Shown here piece by piece: positions 1 through 6,394 of a stretch of DNA of 7,321 nucleotides. Each line of letters begins with the position of its first letter. The stretch's first letter is position 1. The notes beneath the pieces were generated by a model. The model had not been told where the DNA came from, searched no databases, and saw nothing but the letters and a program-made list of their open reading frames with translations. A program made the position numbers and the translations under genes. This DNA comes from Verrucomicrobia subdivision 3 bacterium UBA7542 (GTDB lineage Bacteria; Verrucomicrobiota; Verrucomicrobiia; Limisphaerales; UBA11358), in the NCBI GenBank assembly GCA_002479245.1, contig DLMG01000299.1, positions 1 through 7,321 of the forward strand, written 5' to 3'.

Positions 1-812
1 TTGATTTTGAAATTGCGCCCGAAAACTTCCCGCACGACTTCCGCCTCGCGTCCGCGCAACAGGCCGTTGTTGACGAAAATGCAGGTCAACTGGCCGCCGA
101 TGGCTTTGTGCAGCAACGCCGCCGCCACGCTCGAATCCACGCCGCCACTCAGGCCGAGAATCACCTTTTCCGTCCCCACTTGGGCGCGGATTTCCTCGAC
201 GGCCCGTTCCACGTAATTCCGCATCGTCCAGTTTTTGCCACAACCACAAATGCCGTGGACAAAATTGGAAATGATTTCCTTCCCCCGCGGTGTGTGGACG
301 ACTTCGGGATGAAATTGCAGGCCGAAAAATTTCCGCGCGCGGTTTTCGATGGCGGCGTATTCGGAGTTTTCGGTGACGGCGACCGGTTTAAAATCGCGCG
401 GCAGTTTCGTGAGCTTGTCGCCGTGCGAATTCCAGACCTGCAACATCTTCGGCAGATTGCGGAACAGCGCGCATGACGCGTCCTTCACCGTGAGCACCCC
501 TTTGCCGTATTCGCGTTTGAGGCCTTTCTCGACCTTGCCGCCGAGAAACTGCGCGAACAATTGCACGCCGTAGCAGATGCCGAGCACGGGCACGCCGAGC
601 GCGAAAATATTCCGGTCCGCCAACGGCGCATTTTTTGCATACACGCTGGACGGACCGCCGGACAAAATGATGCCCCTGGGCGCCAGCGCGGCGATTTCCA
701 CCGCCGGAGTGTCGTGGCCCAGAATGACGGAATACACGTTGCATTCGCGGATGCGCCGCGCAATCACCTGCGTGTATTGCGACCCGAAATCCAAAATAAC
801 TATCTGTTCCAT
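1..812 (-). CDS. guaA: GMP synthase (glutamine-hydrolysing), N-terminal part
   Basis: GuaA makes GMP from XMP, ATP and glutamine in the cytoplasm, the last step of de novo guanine nucleotide synthesis. The reading frame from ATG 812 runs without a stop off the left edge, giving the first 270 of about 510-520 residues expected for the family. It opens with MEQIVILDFGSQYTQ, typical of the class I glutamine amidotransferase domain. The nucleophile elbow GICYG places the catalytic Cys at residue 80, and FHPEV supplies His168 and Glu170. The ATP-pyrophosphatase domain follows, with the P-loop LSGGVDSS at residues 221-228. The C-terminal dimerisation domain lies outside the window. The gene is divergent from the integrase and separated from it by about 100 bases. 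I see no strong promoter or ribosome binding site for it. The family assignment is certain. Confidence 0.97.
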   Translation of the reverse strand, partial: MEQIVILDFGSQYTQVIARRIRECNVYSVILGHDTPAVEIAALAPRGIILSGGPSSVYAKNAPLADRNIFALGVPVLGICYGVQLFAQFLGGKVEKGLKREYGKGVLTVKDASCALFRNLPKMLQVWNSHGDKLTKLPRDFKPVAVTENSEYAAIENRARKFFGLQFHPEVVHTPRGKEIISNFVHGICGCGKNWTMRNYVERAVEEIRAQVGTEKVILGLSGGVDSSVAAALLHKAIGGQLTCIFVNNGLLRGREAEVVREVFGRNFKI

Positions 813-850
813 GATTGACTTCAAATTCTGCGTTTTTATTGGCCTTTTAC

Positions 851-870
851 CATAGTGAAGCATAGTGAAA
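851..870. repeat. tandem 10-bp repeat between guaA and integrase
   Basis: Two adjacent copies of CATAGTGAAR (851-860 CATAGTGAAG, 861-870 CATAGTGAAA) lie in the short divergent intergenic region, just upstream of the candidate integrase promoter. Tandem sites of this size next to an integrase gene could be recombinase arm-type sites or repressor half-sites acting on the divergent promoters. The repeat is seen directly; the role is inference. Confidence 0.5.
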
Positions 871-879
871 AATAATGAC

Positions 880-908
880 TTGCTTGCACCCTGCTTTCAC
901 CCTATATT
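880..908 (+). promoter_or_regulatory. sigma70-like promoter of the integrase gene
   Basis: A -35-like TTGCTT (880-885) and a -10-like TATATT (903-908, five of six consensus bases) are separated by 17 bases. The expected transcription start is about 914-916, on the ATG of the integrase at 915, so the message would be leaderless or nearly so. This agrees with the absence of any Shine-Dalgarno sequence before that ATG. Predicted by eye only. Confidence 0.5.
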
Positions 909-914
909 CCTGAC

Positions 915-2105
915 ATGGCATGGCTTTACAAACATCCCAAATCGGGGCGCTGGTTTTTAGGCTGGCGCGTTGGCAAAAAACTGTTCAACCGTTCTACCGG
1001 AACGACAGACCGAAAGGAAGCTGAAAAGCATCTGGCAACCTGTGAGATCATGGTGACGACAAACCGCGAAGGGAAATTGAACGAGGCCGTATTCCGTTCA
1101 CTCACCGGCCAATCAGTTAAACGAGTCGCGCTCAAGCCCGCTGTTGAGGACTACCTAGCGCGGAAAGCGGCCACAGTTGACCAGAATACGCTGAAAGCCT
1201 ATCGGAGCGTGTTGAACGAATTGCTTGAAGCCGTTCACGCCACAGCCACCGCGCCGGACTTGGCAGACATCACCAGGGAAGTTCTCGAAAAGCATCTGGC
1301 CAAAATCAGGCTGGAAACATCAGCGGGGACGTGCAACAACAAGTTAAAGCGCCTTGGTGTGTTTTTCCGGGATGCGGACGAACGATACCACACTGGCGAC
1401 CCCACCGCGAACCTTGATACCTACCACGAAACGCCAGCCGAGGCCGACGAACCAGACCGGCGACCATTTACGCCGGAAGAATTGCGCACGGTGTTTGCCG
1501 TCGCGCCAAATGGGTTCTGGAAATTCGCCATCAAATGCGGATTTTACACCGGGTTCCGTTTAGGCCGTATCGCCACGCTGCAATGGCAGCACATCGATTT
1601 TGAAAAACTACAATTCGACGTTAAGGACGTGAAGCCACAAAAGAAAAAAAGGGTTTCCGTTCCAATCATGGCCGCACTCTACCACAATTTAAAATCCCTG
1701 CGCGCTGCCGCAGGCAATGTGAAACCGACAGATTACCTTTGGCCGGAACAGGCGCAGGCATACCGCCGCGATGGTGCAATTTTAAGCCGAGAGTTTAACG
1801 AGCAAGTTTTGGTTCCGGCTGGATTGGCCAAACCATACAAACACGGCGGAGATCGGCGTGTGTTCAACGAGGTAACATTCCACAGCCTCAAACACAATTT
1901 TGTTACCGGCATGAAGCAAATCGGAGCGCCGGAAATGGTCGTGCGTGAAATGGTTGGCCACGATTCCGCCGCCGTGAGCGCGGTCTATACCCACTCCACG
2001 CCCGAAATGGCGCGCGAGCATCTTAAAAGGTTGCCGTCACCGTTCACTAAAAAGACAGAGCTTATTCGGAAATCGCTTAAACGATTACCAGAGGTGACAA
2101 AGTGA
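915..2105 (+). CDS. int: tyrosine recombinase / integrase
   Basis: A 396-residue site-specific recombinase of the phage integrase family, expected to integrate and excise the element by breaking and rejoining DNA through a 3'-phosphotyrosine. Residues about 75-165 form the SAM-like core-binding domain (KPAVEDYLARKA onward) and about 185-375 the catalytic domain. Arg I is R215 in TGFRLGR. The catalytic beta-hairpin lysine is probably among K243-K245. His349 lies in GHDS and the nucleophile is Tyr358 in AVYTH. The HxxR motif reads H323-S-L-K326, so lysine replaces the usual Arg II. The N-terminal residues 1-65 look like an arm-binding segment. The start at ATG 915 is supported by a promoter ending six bases upstream. 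The stop TGA overlaps the GTG start of the next gene. Its place at the edge of the cluster, divergent from guaA, is typical of an element-borne integrase. Confidence 0.93.
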   Translation: MAWLYKHPKSGRWFLGWRVGKKLFNRSTGTTDRKEAEKHLATCEIMVTTNREGKLNEAVFRSLTGQSVKRVALKPAVEDYLARKAATVDQNTLKAYRSVLNELLEAVHATATAPDLADITREVLEKHLAKIRLETSAGTCNNKLKRLGVFFRDADERYHTGDPTANLDTYHETPAEADEPDRRPFTPEELRTVFAVAPNGFWKFAIKCGFYTGFRLGRIATLQWQHIDFEKLQFDVKDVKPQKKKRVSVPIMAALYHNLKSLRAAAGNVKPTDYLWPEQAQAYRRDGAILSREFNEQVLVPAGLAKPYKHGGDRRVFNEVTFHSLKHNFVTGMKQIGAPEMVVREMVGHDSAAVSAVYTHSTPEMAREHLKRLPSPFTKKTELIRKSLKRLPEVTK

Positions 2106-2824
2106 AGCGAATGACGCGCGACGAACTGACGAAACGCCACTGGTGGTGGAGGTTCAATAATAATCTTTGGGTTTACAACCCGAAAACACACACCACGAAG
2201 ACAGATGGGAATTGCGGCAATTTAGTTACAGAGGATGGCCGAATATATTACCAGGTTAAATTCGTATGTAATGGCAAGCTTCATCCGGAAGGGCTTTTCT
2301 CACATTGCATGTGGAAAGCCGGCATGGAGTGGAGTGCATACGCATACGAGCTTGTCCGGCGCGCTGACAGAAAAACCAATTTGACGAGTTATTTCGATTT
2401 GACTACCGAGGAACATTTGCATTTGTTGGATCACTTTGGAAAGTCGCAACGCCTTTCGCATTATTCAATCGTGTGGCCGCCGCTAAAGGAAATGCCCGGA
2501 TATACGGATGGCAATATTCACTGGAATCTTGGCTGCACAAACGGACAACTTCGGGCCGGTTTTCTCCGTTGGATTGATGAGCAGCGCGCAGAGAAACACA
2601 TCCCCGCCCCGCGAGGCCGAACCGGACAGACGACGAAATCACCATCATGGCTTTGGCCGGAGATTCTTGATCTTGATGCGAATAGACTCCGCGCCGATAA
2701 AGACTTCGATTCCGGTTTGCTTTCAAGGGCGAAGAAGCGGGCCGGAGACTTGGCAATTAAGTTTTGGCAATCATTGAATCAATCCGGCGACAGAAAGCTC
2801 CGATGGAGCAAAAAAGATAATTAG
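2102..2824 (+). CDS. hypothetical protein, translationally coupled to the integrase
   Basis: I do not recognise this 240-residue protein. The start GTG 2102 overlaps the integrase stop (GTGA) and has a good ribosome binding site, GAGGTG at 2091-2096, five bases upstream. An ATG at 2111 is a weaker alternative. The product is soluble, with no signal peptide or membrane segment. The N-terminal part is rich in Trp (HWWWRFNNNLWVY, residues 13-25). A middle part contains LTTEEHLHLLDHF (about residues 100-112). The basic C-terminal quarter holds SPSWLWPEILDLDANR (about 180-195) followed by a charged RAKKRAGD helix. That last part resembles a small helical, perhaps DNA-binding, module, but this is only an impression. 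Co-translation with the integrase suggests a role in recombination or in control of the element. Its stop codon lies inside a perfect palindrome. Confidence 0.8.
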   Translation: MKRMTRDELTKRHWWWRFNNNLWVYNPKTHTTKTDGNCGNLVTEDGRIYYQVKFVCNGKLHPEGLFSHCMWKAGMEWSAYAYELVRRADRKTNLTSYFDLTTEEHLHLLDHFGKSQRLSHYSIVWPPLKEMPGYTDGNIHWNLGCTNGQLRAGFLRWIDEQRAEKHIPAPRGRTGQTTKSPSWLWPEILDLDANRLRADKDFDSGLLSRAKKRAGDLAIKFWQSLNQSGDRKLRWSKKDN

Positions 2825-2835
2825 TTGCAACTAAT
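2820..2835. promoter_or_regulatory. perfect 16-bp palindrome, candidate operator or weak terminator
   Basis: ATTAGTTGCAACTAAT is its own reverse complement over all 16 bases. It covers the stop codon of the upstream gene and ends eight bases before the -35 box of the next promoter. As RNA it could form only a 6-bp AT-rich stem with a four-base loop, and five T residues follow at 2841-2845, so termination would be weak. Its size and position suit a repressor-dimer operator, for instance for the HTH protein encoded just downstream. Sequence seen; function inferred. Confidence 0.45.
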
Positions 2836-2843
2836 CGTAGTTT

Positions 2844-2871
2844 TTGACCCCTCTCCCGGCGGCGTTATGTT
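2844..2871 (+). promoter_or_regulatory. sigma70-like promoter for the HTH/primase transcription unit
   Basis: TTGACC (2844-2849, five of six consensus bases) and TATGTT (2866-2871, four of six) are spaced by 16 bases. The expected start point is about 2878-2880, at the ATG at 2880, again suggesting a leaderless message like that of the integrase. Predicted by eye. Confidence 0.4.
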
Positions 2872-2879
2872 GCGCCAGA

Positions 2880-3092
2880 ATGAATGAGCAACTATCAACG
2901 CCAGTGCAGCCAAACAGCGGATTTGACCTTGTCCGGTTGTCGAAAAGTAAAAAGGAAGTTGACCTGTCTCCGAACACGATCAGGGCATACTTTCAACGCG
3001 GCCTGCCGTATTACAAAATGGGCAAAGCGATTTTTTTCAGCCGCATCCAGCTTCACCAGTTCATTACGACCCAGGGCGCGGTAAAATTGTGA
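2880..3092 (+). CDS. small excisionase-like helix-turn-helix protein
   Basis: A 70-residue protein beginning MNEQLSTPVQ. Residues about 28-62 contain LSPNTIRAYFQRGLPYYKMG followed by KAIFFSRIQLHQFI. This matches the layout of the helix-turn-helix 17/excisionase-like (MerR-type winged helix) fold: recognition helix, RGLPYYK turn, beta wing, then a closing helix. Family members act as excisionases (recombination directionality factors) or as small repressors/activators of element genes. ATG 2880 was chosen over the in-frame TTG 2844 because the domain starts well inside and the TTG falls in the predicted -35 box. No Shine-Dalgarno site precedes it. The stop TGA overlaps the GTG of the next ORF (GTGA at 3089-3092). 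Whether it is Xis, a regulator or both cannot be told from sequence. Confidence 0.78.
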   Translation: MNEQLSTPVQPNSGFDLVRLSKSKKEVDLSPNTIRAYFQRGLPYYKMGKAIFFSRIQLHQFITTQGAVKL

Positions 3093-3241
3093 AATCTTTT
3101 CTCCGCAAAAGCGCCGCCAGTGGCACCGACCGCGCGAAAGTTGAAAAACTTGTCCGGCGCGGCTGGATGCCCGGCATAAAAATTGGCGGCGTTCTCAGCA
3201 ACCGCCGCAAAAAGAAGGGCGGGATGCTTGAATGTTTCTGA
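3089..3241 (+). CDS. small basic protein, possible second degenerate HTH
   Basis: A 50-residue frame opens with GTG 3089, overlapping the stop of the HTH gene in the same GTGA arrangement used by the gene after the integrase, and closes with TGA at 3239-3241. The product is very basic. It contains DRAKVEKLVRRGWMPGIKIG (residues 15-34), which resembles the recognition helix, turn and first wing strand of excisionase-like proteins, and then a run of Arg/Lys (NRRKKKGG). It fills an otherwise unexplained 100-base gap and overlaps the primase start by 14 bases. Coding is inferred from the overlaps and the domain-like sequence. It could be a truncated HTH relic. There is no strong ribosome binding site, so translation would depend on coupling. 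Confidence 0.5.
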   Translation: MKSFLRKSAASGTDRAKVEKLVRRGWMPGIKIGGVLSNRRKKKGGMLECF

Positions 3242-5498
3242 ATCAATTTCACTTGGCAGCGCGCGAAACAATTGTATCACCGGCCACACAACGCCAGCCG
3301 CCGCAATCGCAGAAATTAAAAGCGACAAGTGGAAACGGGCAATTGAATCCATCCGTGCCGCCCCGAACAAAGACGAAGCGGACCGGCTCAAAAAGAAAAT
3401 GTTGGATGCAATTCTTTGGACGGGAAATTTCAAAATTCGCAACAACGACGGCATTGAAAAGTTTTCCGGCTATCTGTGCGCGGACATCGATAAAGTCCCC
3501 GAACGCATCACCGAGCTTCACGCCACCGCACGGAGCGACTCGCACGCCGCCGCCGCTTTCGTCTCGCCTTCCGGCACAGGAATAAAAATCGTTTTCCGCG
3601 TGCCCATCGCCGCCGATGCAAAACAACACCAGCGCAATTTCAACGCCGTCCGCGCTCACGTCGCCAATTTTTACAACGCAGCGGTTGACGAAAACGCGAA
3701 GGATGTAGCCCGGCTCTGTTTCGTCTCTCACGATCCCGACGCGTTTTTCAACGCCGCCGCCGCGCCGCTCGACGTGGAAACCGTCGCCAGTGTCCAACCA
3801 CTCGACGGAGCAGAAAAGGGCGAACGAAACAATAACGCCTTCAAGCTGGCTTGTGATTGCCGCGACCGGGGCCAGACGCCGGACGAGGTACGCGCCACCG
3901 TCCGCGGCTTCGCCTCGAAATGCAATCCCCCGTTGCCGGAAGCCGAGGCGGACGGTTGCGTCAAATCCGCCTTCAGCAAACTTCCGTTACAAGCCGCCGA
4001 CAGTGCCGAGCCTCGAATCATTGTCCTGCCGTCCGGCGCAGTTTCAATTTCAGAATCCGCCCGCGTCATCTTCCAACGTATCGCGCCAATGCAGACTTTG
4101 TTCTGGCGCGGCGGCGTTCTGGTCGAGCTTGTCGAGGTGGACGGTGTGCAAAGTTTAGGAGTTTTGAGGCCGGAAAAATTTCGCAGCGATGCCGAAAAAC
4201 TCGGCCAGCTTTACGCATGGCGCGCAGCCGGAAAGGGCGAGCCAGCTTTGAAGCCGTCCAAAATGAGCTTTGACGACGCCAAGGCTATAATGGCGGCAAG
4301 CGAGGCGCGCGAATTTCTTCCACCCATCGTCAGTGTATTGCGTTGTTCCGTCCTGACTGAAACGAAATCCGGCAGCGTCGCAATTCTCGGCAAAGGCTAT
4401 CACGCGGAGCTTGGCGGGCTGCTAATCGTGGACGGCGGCACGACGCCGCAAGTCCCGCTGGCGAAGGCCGTCGAAAGTTTGCGCTGGCTAGTCGAGGAAT
4501 TCGCTTTCCAGACCGAGGCCGACCGCAGCCGCGCAATTGCTAGTTTTATCACACCGGCGCTGCGAATCGGCGGACACCTGCACGATAACATTCCCATTGA
4601 CGTAGCCGAGGCCGACAAGTCGCAGGCTGGCAAAGGCTATCGGCTCTCACTGGTTTCGGCGATTTACAATGAGGCGGGTTACTTCGTGACGGCCAAAAGC
4701 GGCGGTGTTGGCAGCATGGACGAAAGTTTTGCCGCCGCGCTCGTTTCTGGCCGTCCGTTTATCTGTCTGGACAATTTTCGCGGCAAGATGGACTCGCAAA
4801 ACCTTGAAGCTTTTTTGACGTGCCCAAGTTTGTTCCCGGCGCGAATCCCGCATCATGGCGAAGTGCTTTTGAATCCGAAACGGTTCCTGTTGCAAATGTC
4901 CAGCAACGGATTGGAAACGACCTGCGACCTTGCCAACCGCGCCAGCATTTGCCGAATCCGAAAACGTCCCGACTACCCATACCGCGACCCCCTCGCCGAA
5001 CTTCAGCGCCGCCAGCCGTATTTTCTCGGCTGCGCGTTCGCAGTCATCGGCGAATGGATTGCCAAAGGCAAACCGCGCACCAGCGACACCCGGCACGACT
5101 TCCGCGAATGGAGTCAGACTTTGGATTGGATTGTCCAAAACGTCATGGGCTGCGCTCCGTTAATGGACGGCCACAAGGCCGCACAGGAACGCACCAGCAA
5201 CCCCGCCCTGGCATGGCTTCGTGCCGTTGCGCTGGCCGTGGATGGTGAGAACCGCCTTGGTTCGGCGCTCATCGCGTCCGAACTGGTGGAAGTCTGCGAA
5301 CTTCATTCCATTGAAATTCCCGGCAAGCCAGCCGATGACGACCGGGCCAAACGGCAGGTTGGCTCATTGTGCAAACAACTTTTCCGCGACGGTGACAGCA
5401 TCGAGGTGGACGGCTTCACTGTCACCCGTGGCCAGCGTGAGTATCGCAAGCCGTCCGGCGACATGGACTGGACTCCCGCCTACACCTTCACGAAATGA
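3228..5498 (+). CDS. BT4734-type primase with C-terminal AAA+/SF3-like helicase domain
   Basis: A 756-residue replication protein, expected to prime and unwind DNA at the element's own origin. The N-terminal part is a BT4734/VirE-N type primase (archaeo-eukaryotic primase-like) domain: FSGYLCADIDK with acidic pair D86 and D88, VSPSGTGIKIVFRV at 112-125, and KDVARLCFVSHDPDAFFN at about 158-175. A helical PriCT-like segment follows at about 200-250. The C-terminal half is an ATPase: Walker A-like SQAGKG (G468-K469-G470), Walker B FICLDN (D515, N516), sensor-like QMSSNG near 560 and an Arg-rich NRASICRIRKR near 570. The Walker A Ser/Thr is replaced by Gly. No ATG or GTG is available in frame near the start. 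TTG 3228 has AGAAGGG at 3213-3219 eight bases upstream and fits the expected domain start; TTG 3183 is the alternative. It overlaps the preceding small ORF. Iteron-like repeats begin eight bases after its stop. Confidence 0.88.
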   Translation: MNVSESISLGSARNNCITGHTTPAAAIAEIKSDKWKRAIESIRAAPNKDEADRLKKKMLDAILWTGNFKIRNNDGIEKFSGYLCADIDKVPERITELHATARSDSHAAAAFVSPSGTGIKIVFRVPIAADAKQHQRNFNAVRAHVANFYNAAVDENAKDVARLCFVSHDPDAFFNAAAAPLDVETVASVQPLDGAEKGERNNNAFKLACDCRDRGQTPDEVRATVRGFASKCNPPLPEAEADGCVKSAFSKLPLQAADSAEPRIIVLPSGAVSISESARVIFQRIAPMQTLFWRGGVLVELVEVDGVQSLGVLRPEKFRSDAEKLGQLYAWRAAGKGEPALKPSKMSFDDAKAIMAASEAREFLPPIVSVLRCSVLTETKSGSVAILGKGYHAELGGLLIVDGGTTPQVPLAKAVESLRWLVEEFAFQTEADRSRAIASFITPALRIGGHLHDNIPIDVAEADKSQAGKGYRLSLVSAIYNEAGYFVTAKSGGVGSMDESFAAALVSGRPFICLDNFRGKMDSQNLEAFLTCPSLFPARIPHHGEVLLNPKRFLLQMSSNGLETTCDLANRASICRIRKRPDYPYRDPLAELQRRQPYFLGCAFAVIGEWIAKGKPRTSDTRHDFREWSQTLDWIVQNVMGCAPLMDGHKAAQERTSNPALAWLRAVALAVDGENRLGSALIASELVEVCELHSIEIPGKPADDDRAKRQVGSLCKQLFRDGDSIEVDGFTVTRGQREYRKPSGDMDWTPAYTFTK

Positions 5499-5505
5499 AA
5501 CAAAA

Positions 5506-5598
5506 CCACCCAACCACCCAAGACCACCCAAGGCATATAATCTCTGGGGGAAGTCGGAATTTTCTAATTACTTATACCCCTTGGGTGGAGTTGGGTGG
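5506..5598. repeat. iteron-like repeats in inverted arrangement around an AT-rich core; candidate replication origin
   Basis: CCACCCAA occurs three times in a row (5506-5513, 5514-5521, 5524-5531) and its complement TTGGGTGG twice (5581-5588, 5591-5598). The segments 5514-5533 and 5579-5598 form a 20-bp inverted repeat with 18 matching positions. The 45-base interior is relatively AT-rich and contains TATAAT at 5536-5541 and the run AATTTTCTAATTACTTATA. Short repeats beside an AT-rich stretch, directly after a primase-helicase gene, are the usual look of a plasmid or satellite replication origin, with the repeats as initiator binding sites. The long inverted repeat could alternatively act as a transcription terminator, but no T-tract follows. 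Repeats are certain; the role is inference. Confidence 0.6.
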
Positions 5599-5628
5599 AG
5601 CAAGTCAAAAACGGCGACCGCCAACCCC

Positions 5629-5781
5629 ATGAAACCCACAAAACCAATTTCACCCACCACGCCAAGCCCGGAAGTCGAGGCCATGCTCGCCGGCAGGCCC
5701 GCCCGGGTGCAATGCCCGCCCCGCCTGCTGTCTGACGTGCTCGACGTGCTTGAGCAGCGAGGCGCAACCGTGCCCGCGTGA
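5629..5781 (+). CDS. small hypothetical protein after the repeat cluster
   Basis: A 50-residue frame from ATG 5629 to TGA 5779-5781. The N-terminal 15 residues are Pro/Thr/Ser-rich (MKPTKPISPTTPSPE). The remainder, ending CPPRLLSDVLDVLEQRGATV, looks like one amphipathic helix with a Cys-Pro-Pro turn. No signal peptide or membrane segment is visible and I recognise no family. The open frame continues far upstream antisense-free through the primase 3' end in another register, so openness alone is weak support. High third-position GC after the ATG favours real coding. No clear ribosome binding site precedes it. It would be the last gene of the element. Confidence 0.4.
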   Translation: MKPTKPISPTTPSPEVEAMLAGRPARVQCPPRLLSDVLDVLEQRGATVPA

Positions 5782-6394
5782 TCCGCCTGGCAGTGAAACC
5801 AGTTCATCGTAAAAAAGCGACCGACTTTGCTTTTCCCAAGTCATTCATGCGAGCCCCAGGCTGGTGTGATAACCAAAGAAACATCCCTTTTTATTGGCAA
5901 AGCGTGCGGAATGTGTCTGTCACCTCGATTCAAAATAGCACGCTTGAGAGACCCCGGCAGGGGTGAAACCCATACCACCATTTTCATATCCAAGAAGACT
6001 TCTTATGGGGTGTGGGGGCAGAAATCAATCCCCCCGAATCGTATGTCAGCATCGGTTTTATTTAATGTTTGCGCGGGTTTTTAAATTTTGTCAATAGGCC
6101 GAACATCAAAAAAACTCTGTGAGCAGCCCGACGGTGCGGATAGAGGAGCCTGCAAGGGGGGGGGTTGCCGGAGAACCTAAACCCTTTGGACGCCAACTAT
6201 TCGTATTTCCTTGGTTTTCCGGGCTTTTTTCTACCGCAAACGGTTGGTTGACGGTTGTTTTTCGGCTACCCCAGCGGATGTCCAAGTGGTTCGGGCAGGT
6301 TGTTTCCCATGCAGCGACGTTTATTGAACTTTTTTGGCGCGGTCAGGAACAAAGGACAATTCAGCGAGACCCTTTTTGTTCGGTCTGGGGATAC
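5782..6394. other. 613-base stretch without a convincing gene; contains hairpins and a G9 run
   Basis: I find no reading frame here with recognisable protein sequence on either strand. The stretch holds three consecutive inverted repeats: ACCCC-GGCA-GGGGT (5951-5964), AAGAAG-A-CTTCTT (5992-6004) and G5/C5 arms at 6014-6018 and 6030-6034. It also holds a run of nine G residues at 6156-6164 and an 11-bp copy of a sequence found upstream of the integrase (5888-5898). The right end of the mobile element probably falls somewhere inside. Composition drifts toward lower GC on the right. Confidence 0.5.

Noticed and set aside
3183..3227. Longer primase start at TTG 3183
   Set aside because: It would overlap most of the coupled small ORF, has no ribosome binding site and adds residues without domain similarity. 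TTG 3228 has AGAAGGG at good spacing.
5506..5598. Reading the CCACCCAA units as a CRISPR array
   Set aside because: Units are 8 bases and nearly contiguous, without regular spacers, and half are inverted.
6156..6164. G9 homopolymer as a phase-variation tract
   Set aside because: It lies in no credible coding frame or promoter, so there is nothing for it to switch; it may be only a simple repeat or a sequencing-length uncertainty.
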